A stretch of 64,000 bases of DNA from Arthrobacter sp. FW305-BF8 (GTDB taxonomy: Bacteria > Actinomycetota > Actinomycetes > Actinomycetales > Micrococcaceae): positions 2,108,001 through 2,172,000 of the forward strand of contig NZ_CP084561.1 of the NCBI RefSeq assembly GCF_021789315.1. The letters are read 5' to 3'. Under the pieces are notes generated by a model. The model was not told the origin of the DNA. It saw only the letters and a program-made list of their open reading frames with translations, and did not search any database. Made by a program: the position numbers and the translations under genes. This document shows positions 59,291 to 64,000 of the stretch, one piece after another. How positions within the stretch are numbered: the stretch's first letter is position 1; every line of letters starts with the position of its first letter.

Positions 59291-59396
59291 AGTGTACAAA
59301 ATACACACATTTCGCCTCGGACTGGCTCGTACATCGGCCGGACTGGGCCGGACTGCTTATGTTTTCTGGAGTTCCGTGTGTTTCCAAGGGGTTTCT
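59291..59396. repeat. Right arm of element 2, copy of 49188-49292
   Basis: Begins with the imperfect dyad AGTGTACAAAATACACACA. It shares with the other copy CGTAC/TGTAC, a CCGGACT/CCGGATT block followed by TATGTTT, then GTTCC, GTGTTT and AGGGG in the same order and spacing. Diverged but clearly collinear. Confidence 0.6.
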
Positions 59397-59828
59397 GTGG
59401 TCCGGGCGGTGTTCCTATCCGACGAGGCAGTCTCGAATGCAGGGTTGTCGCCCCGCCACGTGTGGGCCGCGGCAGGAGTGGTGCTGTCGAACCGGGCCTC
59501 AACCGTCCTGTGCCTCGGTGTCCCAGCCAGGTGGCCAAGGAGATCAAGAAAGCCTTCGAGAAAGGCGTGGCGTCGTCCAGAGTATGGCGGGGGGAGCAGT
59601 AAGCACGGGCTGGTGTTCGGGACGCTGCCATATGCTGTTTCTCGTCGGGCCGTTGAAGGCTGGCACGGGCCGGCGTCGCTGGGCCCCGCGCCTGAATGGA
59701 TGGGGAGCACTATGGGAGCGCAGTGAGCTTGCAGAACACTTCAAGAAGCATTCGAACCGCTAGCCGGATTCGGACTGGGGAGACTCGGAAGGGACGTTGG
59801 CGAAGCTGATGGAGGACAGACTCCTTAG
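59397..59828. other. Gap beyond element 2
   Basis: About 430 bases with open frames on both strands but no recognisable protein or consistent ribosome site. Probably decayed coding sequence. Confidence 0.4.
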
Positions 59829-60192
59829 GTGATAGACGATCAGCGGGTTATCTGGGCGAACGGCGGACCGATGCCGACTGCGGGCCATGGCGCGTCGTTA
59901 TCGGTTGTGGTTTTCACTGAGGCGTATTTCATTGTCGACCACGCTGAGGCCATACTAGGTAGGGGACTACTCCGGAAGGTGCCGTGGGCGTCATCCCCTG
60001 GACGGAACTCAAGGGCCTGACACTGAGGGAATCCTGGCTGCCGGGGAAGGACCGGATGTAGGCGGCGCCTCGTTTGTTGTCCACCTTGGCGATGCTTTGG
60101 ATGTGGATGTGAATCCGGGGCGGTGGGAGGGGTACCCCGCTGCATCAGAGCTGCATACCATGGTGCTGCGAAAGCTGGCAGCGAAGAAGTGA
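59829..60192 (+). pseudogene. Frame-broken fragment of an unknown gene
   Basis: MIDDQRVIWANGG to LLRKVPWASSP is one frame. Near 60000 the sensible frame changes to one reading DGTQGPDTEGILAAGEG and VNPGRWEGYPAASELHTM, ending at TGA 60190-60192. About 120 codons if joined. No family is recognised. Confidence 0.4.
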
Positions 60193-60294
60193 CCCTTGAG
60201 GGGACAGGACACCTTGGGCTTCGAGCGCCGATCTAAAACGGTGCGCGCACTTGGTCCGGGACCTAGCGCGATTGGCGTCCCTTCTGGCTCGCGC

Positions 60295-60741
60295 TCAGAG
60301 GTCAAGCTGATGAGCTCGGGCGAGTAAGTCCGCTATGTCGTGCATCCCCTGAGAACGAAGGTACGGAATAAAGTGCGTCATAGGGGGTTGATTTGAGCGA
60401 TAGGGGCTAGGGTCGGCCCCCTTGTACAGCCCGCCACCCGGAAATGATGACAAGCCACCGCCGGGCAAACTGGAGAGGCCGCCTCCTGGCAGAGAGGACA
60501 ATCCACCCCCAGGAAGCGAGGACATACCTCCGCCCGGGAGGCTGGAGAGGCCGCCGCCTGGCAGGGAGGACAATCCGCCGCCCGGAAGGCTGGAGAGGCC
60601 GCCTCCGGGCAGAGTCGAAGCGCCATCGCCGGGAAGTGTAGACATACCTCCACCTGGGAGAGTTGACAGGCCGCCGCCAGGAAGCGTCGATCGATTGCGG
60701 GGCCACGCGTTTCGTACCGTCATGGCACGAGGATGCACCAT
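60295..60741 (-). CDS. LPGGG-repeat protein
   Basis: A 148-residue protein. Residues about 18-106 are eleven copies of an 8-residue unit, (S/T)LPGGGLS with Met, Asp or Phe variants. They are flanked by a short basic N-terminus (VRNAWPRNRS) and a normal-looking C-terminus of about 40 residues ending YLRSQGMHDIADLLARAHQLDL. Third-codon variation among repeat units, with the peptide kept, argues that it is or was translated. The ribosome site before the ATG at 60741 is poor; the ATG at 60723 is possible. Function unknown. Confidence 0.55.
   Translation of the reverse strand: MVHPRAMTVRNAWPRNRSTLPGGGLSTLPGGGMSTLPGDGASTLPGGGLSSLPGGGLSSLPGGGLSSLPGGGMSSLPGGGLSSLPGGGLSSLPGGGLSSFPGGGLYKGADPSPYRSNQPPMTHFIPYLRSQGMHDIADLLARAHQLDL
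60431..60694 (-). repeat. Eleven 24-base tandem units
   Basis: Contiguous 24-base units, each coding for one LPGGG repeat. Differences between units cluster at synonymous positions. Spacing is constant with no spacers, so it is not a CRISPR array. Confidence 0.9.
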
Positions 60742-61320
60742 CGTCGATGACTGGGCAAACCGACGATTTCTCTGCCGGCGTTGACTAGACCGCCGATTAG
60801 CGGGATTCCGTAAGGCAGGCTCGGATCGCTACTTATGTAACGGCAGGGTCAGGTCCGACTTCAGGTGATGACAGCGAGCAGCAGCCGAAGACCGATCTGG
60901 CGGCTGCAACGTCCCTTGTCCGTTTGTGGGCCTGGGACTATGCCATCCCCGGGGGCCGTCGAGCACCCGATATGCCGCCGCCGCGTCACTGTACATGCCC
61001 GAACTCACAGCAAACGGGAGGGGCGTACAGCAAAGCGCTCAAGAGCCGGCCCATTGTCCAGACAGCATTTTGATAATTGGCGGCAGTTCAGAGACTGGTG
61101 GTGCACTGCACAGTACGGCCGCCGCTCCGGACCGGTTCTACTGTGCCCACCGTCCGAGCGATGTTGCGGGCGCGCCTGCCCTATTGCGAACCCCGGCGTC
61201 GACCCGGGATATTGACCGGCTCCGCCGATTTGATCGGCGTTGCGGAAGCTGAGACGGACAACTGCTGATGTACATTGTGATCTTGATTGCCCTCGTCGTG
61301 AGGTCAATTCGTGGACATAA
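60742..61320. other. Gap with a possible coding remnant
   Basis: No supported gene. The plus-strand frame at about 60864-61075 (GDDSEQQPKTDLAAATSLV, then HCTCPNSQQTGGAYSKAL) has good codon use and a Cys-x-Cys pair, but no start with a ribosome site, and it ends in TGA. It could be a scrap of a larger gene. Confidence 0.4.
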
Positions 61321-63231
61321 ATGCTTCGAATTTGGGGACGTTACTTGAGGATAAAGCGCGTTGAAATTGAAAACTTTCGTTGCCTGGACAAGGTCAACGT
61401 AAACTTTGACAAAGTAACAACCCTTATCGGACCCAATGGGGCCGGCAAGTCATCTGTTTTGCGGGCATTGGATTGGTTCTTCAACGGCGATAAGAGTGCC
61501 GTACTAACTCCGGAAGACGTCTTCTCTGGTGCCGAAGAACAGAAGATTGTCGTTCGAGTTGATTTCAATGATTTGACGGATAGCGACCGCGAGGTACTTG
61601 GTGAGAAGTATGCGCCAGCTGCGGTCGACGAGTTTTCTGTGTGGCGTATATGGGAAGACGGTAAGGACAAGATAACCGGGAAAGCGCTGGCTTTTGCCCC
61701 GTTTGAGGAGGTCAGGGCAGCATCCGGTGCGGGACCCAAAAAAGCGGCCTATGAAAAGGTTGTCGCGGAGCACAGCCAATTGACTTTTCCTAAGTGGACG
61801 AGCCTAGGTGCGGCCGATGCGACCCTGGATACGTGGGAAAGGGAGCATCCTGAACTACTTAGCCCAGCTCAGGTTTCCGATACCAACTTCTTCGGCTTTG
61901 CCGGCCAGGGACGTCTATCAGGACTCTTTGACTTCGTGCTCATAACAGCGGACCTCCGGGCCTCGGAGGAGGCTCAGGATACAAAGACGAGTGTCATCGG
62001 ACGCATCATCGAGAAAACGGTTGATCGCTCCGTGGCTGACGATGAGCTCAGCACCCTTAACGACGAGCTAACGTCCCGCCACGAGGAGATCTCAGAGCGG
62101 CATTTCGCAAGCCAGCTTCGGGCTTTGTCGGCTGATCTCACCGCAGAAGTAGAATCATTTGCCCCCGGGCGATCTATTGATGTGGGGTCTGTCCAAGCGA
62201 CGTTTAAGCCTCAAGTCACGCGATTCAACGTAAAGGTGGACGACCATGGCACCAAAACGAACATCGAGCGCCAAGGACATGGGTTTCAACGGTCATTGCT
62301 GATTGCTGCTTTGAAGCTCTTGGCACATCGCGGGGCCGCGAATAGGGATGCAAGCGTCATCTACATGGCGATCGAAGAACCTGAGCTATTCCAGCATCCG
62401 ACCCAGGCAAAGGCGTTCGCGACTGTTTTACGAAGCCTTGCCGAAGATAAGGACTCGGGAATTCAGGTTGGTTATGCGACGCACAGTCCCTACTTCATCG
62501 AACCTACCTACTTTGATCAAGTTCGACGGGTACAGCGTTCTGCAGATGCTTCGGTCAGTCCTCAAGTCACTGTTTATGAGGCATCGATGGACGCAGTCGT
62601 GAAGGAGTTGGATACCTTTCTCGAAGAGAGCGCCGTAAGAAGCAGACTCGATAATGCCTGCCTGCATGAGCTACGAGATGCGATGTTCGCTTCCGCCGTT
62701 CTCGTAGTAGAGGGTACGACCGATCGCGCCATAATTGAGGGCGTCGCTGAAGCCAATGTGGCCTTATCGAGCCTTGGCGTGGAAGTAGCTGTTGCTAATT
62801 CCAAGGGACAGATACTGCTGCCAGCAGCTATCCTCCGCCTGCTTGGTGTCCCCCACTTCATTTTGTTCGATGCGGACAAGGATTCTGGACGGAGAGTCCG
62901 CGCCAAAGGGAAGCCTGAAGCAGCGGCCATAGCTCAAGAGCAAAAGGACTCCAAAGACAATCGAACAATGCTCCGCTTCCTCGGTGAACCGGAGACGGAC
63001 TGGCCGAGCGGGTTTTGCGGTACTGCTGCCTGGGCAATGGAAGATATGCTTGAGACCTTTGTTGCTGCCAAATGGCCTCAGTTCGAGATTGTCAGACAGG
63101 CCCTAGTTGACGCGGGACGAGGAGCCGACGGCAAGAATGCTGCTACATACCGCATCGCCGCGAGGAGCGCAGGTTCTTCTCCAGCTGATCTCGCAACCAT
63201 CATTTCTCAAGTATCAAGTATGGCCGTCTAG
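61321..63231 (+). CDS. OLD-family ATP-dependent nuclease
   Basis: A 636-residue protein with an N-terminal ABC-type ATPase: Walker A LIGPNGAGKSS (36-45), Walker B in MAIEEPELFQHP, and the H-loop YATHSPYF. The C-terminal TOPRIM nuclease has LVVEGTTDRA with metal Glu (about 463) and LFDADKD with the DxD (about 517-522). No UvrD-like GajB partner follows, so it is a stand-alone class 1-type OLD rather than Gabija. The family usually begins near LRIKRVEIENF; a TTG at 61345 preceded by GGGGACG may be the true start. Codon use is less GC-rich than in the core genes. Confidence 0.88.
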   Translation: MLRIWGRYLRIKRVEIENFRCLDKVNVNFDKVTTLIGPNGAGKSSVLRALDWFFNGDKSAVLTPEDVFSGAEEQKIVVRVDFNDLTDSDREVLGEKYAPAAVDEFSVWRIWEDGKDKITGKALAFAPFEEVRAASGAGPKKAAYEKVVAEHSQLTFPKWTSLGAADATLDTWEREHPELLSPAQVSDTNFFGFAGQGRLSGLFDFVLITADLRASEEAQDTKTSVIGRIIEKTVDRSVADDELSTLNDELTSRHEEISERHFASQLRALSADLTAEVESFAPGRSIDVGSVQATFKPQVTRFNVKVDDHGTKTNIERQGHGFQRSLLIAALKLLAHRGAANRDASVIYMAIEEPELFQHPTQAKAFATVLRSLAEDKDSGIQVGYATHSPYFIEPTYFDQVRRVQRSADASVSPQVTVYEASMDAVVKELDTFLEESAVRSRLDNACLHELRDAMFASAVLVVEGTTDRAIIEGVAEANVALSSLGVEVAVANSKGQILLPAAILRLLGVPHFILFDADKDSGRRVRAKGKPEAAAIAQEQKDSKDNRTMLRFLGEPETDWPSGFCGTAAWAMEDMLETFVAAKWPQFEIVRQALVDAGRGADGKNAATYRIAARSAGSSPADLATIISQVSSMAV

Positions 63232-63555
63232 GGACGTTTGGTGATGCTTGCGCTCAGATTGATGTTTTGCAGTTCGGCGAGCTGTATTGACCAGCGAGGC
63301 TAGTGACGCTCGGCGTGGTTCGGTGACATGAAGACTTCCGGGTGGAGTGGGGCTTGTCTAGAGTCCAATTCCACGCACGGAGGTGTTCATCTCCCGCCCT
63401 CACGCTCTTCTGATGCTTCGTGACCGGCTGCAGCTCGCGCAGTTTGCCGTTGACTAGTGCTGGAGTCTGCGCGCATGTCGGTGACGGTGGAAAACTGAGC
63501 CGTATCCAGGAGTGCACGCCCCGCCGCGTCGATCCCAGGGCCGCGGAACCGGGAG
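63232..63555. other. Gap without a supported gene
   Basis: 324 bases. Minus-strand frames are open but have no recognisable content. No repeat or hairpin stands out. Confidence 0.4.
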
Positions 63556-64000
63556 CTAACTCTTTCTTGGCGTTCTGGTCTGTTTCACTAAGTCGGCTGC
63601 CCATGGTCGGATTACTTGATGGAATCGTGTGACAATTGTCGGCAGGTGCCAGTCTGAACACTCTGCGGCCTCGAACAGAGCGGCGGAGATCCGCAGTGCC
63701 TGTTCGATGAGGCCGTATCGGAGTGATCCGGCTGCGATGATCGCGTTGTGGTGCGGCCAGCCTTGCTTACGAATCCCAAGACCCTGCAACTCACCGCCGC
63801 GGAACAGCGTCGGCGGCGAGCTCCGTGCCCAGTGGGTATCACTTTTGGGTTGATGCCCTGGCCGGATACGCGGCAGCCCGGCGTAGAAACTCATTCTCCT
63901 GACATCTGGGAACTTTCTCTGCGATTCGTCGAGGCGCGCGAGTTGTTCGACGGCGCAGGCGAGCTCTTTGATCCCGAAGGTGGTCAGCGCGGATGTGTTC
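63556..64000 (-). pseudogene. Partial frame resembling amylo-alpha-1,6-glucosidase
   Basis: Open on the minus strand from the window edge to a stop at 63556. The stretch GWPHHNAIIAAGSLRYGLIE then RISAALFEAAE matches the conserved WPHDNAIIAAGLxRYG region of glycogen-debranching/MGH-type glucosidases. The residue equivalent to the Asp in HDN is His here, and the flanking text (KELACAVEQLARLDESQ) does not fit the family. Probably a chimeric or decayed remnant; the 5' part lies outside the window. Confidence 0.45.

Larger units (their letters stand above)
49321..59400. mobile_element. Candidate integrative element 2 carrying Wadjet
   Basis: Begins after the tRNA-Leu remnant with a left arm related to that of element 1 and ends with a right arm at 59291-59396 related to 49188-49292. 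The only intact cargo is the jet operon. No integrase is seen. The exact right edge is uncertain because a tRNA-Leu remnant is not clear there. Confidence 0.5.

Noticed and set aside
60431..60694. CRISPR array
   Set aside because: Units are contiguous 24-mers without spacers and encode a peptide repeat.
61321..63231. Gabija (GajA)
   Set aside because: No UvrD-like GajB gene follows within the window, so a stand-alone OLD nuclease is the safer call.
35339..64000. An integrase or transposase gene
   Set aside because: No frame on either strand shows tyrosine or serine recombinase motifs or DDE transposase motifs. Several short frames were checked and are unrecognisable.

Overview
The window is high-GC DNA from an actinobacterium, most likely Arthrobacter, Pseudarthrobacter or a close relative in the Micrococcaceae. 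This is judged from codon use, frequent GTG starts, the ANTAR regulator, a RibM-type riboflavin transporter under an FMN riboswitch, the trp-associated membrane proteins, and tRNA genes without an encoded CCA. The species is an inference; no database was searched.

From 1 to about 35.3 kb the window is compact core chromosome: an alpha/beta hydrolase, YbaK, SufE and a rhodanese (minus strand); ZapE; a small antitoxin-like protein; and a tRNA array Val-Gly-Val-Cys-Gly (minus strand) facing a lone tRNA-Val(CAC). A PD-(D/E)XK-like protein follows, then def-fmt-rsmB-rpe; an FMN riboswitch with ribM-ribD-ribE-ribB-ribA-ribH; hisE-hisG-hisF; a TIGR03085 protein; hisI-trpE-(two small membrane proteins)-trpC-trpB-trpA-lgt; gltB-gltD; pyk; and an ANTAR response regulator. 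Many of these genes overlap by 1-8 bases and are probably translationally coupled.

A tRNA-Leu(CAA) gene at 35257-35338 marks a sharp change. The next 24 kb is accessory DNA that reads as two tandem, related integrative elements at the tRNA 3' end. Element 1 (about 35.34-49.32 kb) carries a truncated ornithine-cyclodeaminase-family gene fused to a Clp_N scrap, an HNH nuclease, an endonuclease/exonuclease/phosphatase protein, secreted or anchored proteins, a phospholipase-D-like protein with an EVE/PUA-like tail, a broken nuclease-STAND ATPase of about 1500 residues, a decayed HipB-like regulator and an intact Fic toxin with its antitoxin. A mutated copy of the tRNA-Leu 3' end and its downstream flank then recurs at 49.30-49.62 kb. 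Element 2 (about 49.32-59.4 kb) carries a complete Wadjet system of the TIGR02677-02680 type (jetA-jetB-jetC-jetD, minus strand). A dyad of the form AGTGT..ACA..TGT..ACACT lies near each of the four element ends. I found no integrase gene.

From 59.4 kb to the end the DNA is a decayed accessory zone: a frame-broken fragment, a protein made of eleven 8-residue LPGGG repeats, an OLD-family ATPase-nuclease, and at the right edge a minus-strand reading frame resembling part of an amylo-alpha-1,6-glucosidase. Overall, the core half makes riboflavin, histidine, tryptophan and glutamate and carries out translation-start and central-carbon functions. The accessory half is a defence island: Wadjet against plasmids, OLD, Fic, STAND-nuclease and PLD-EVE.
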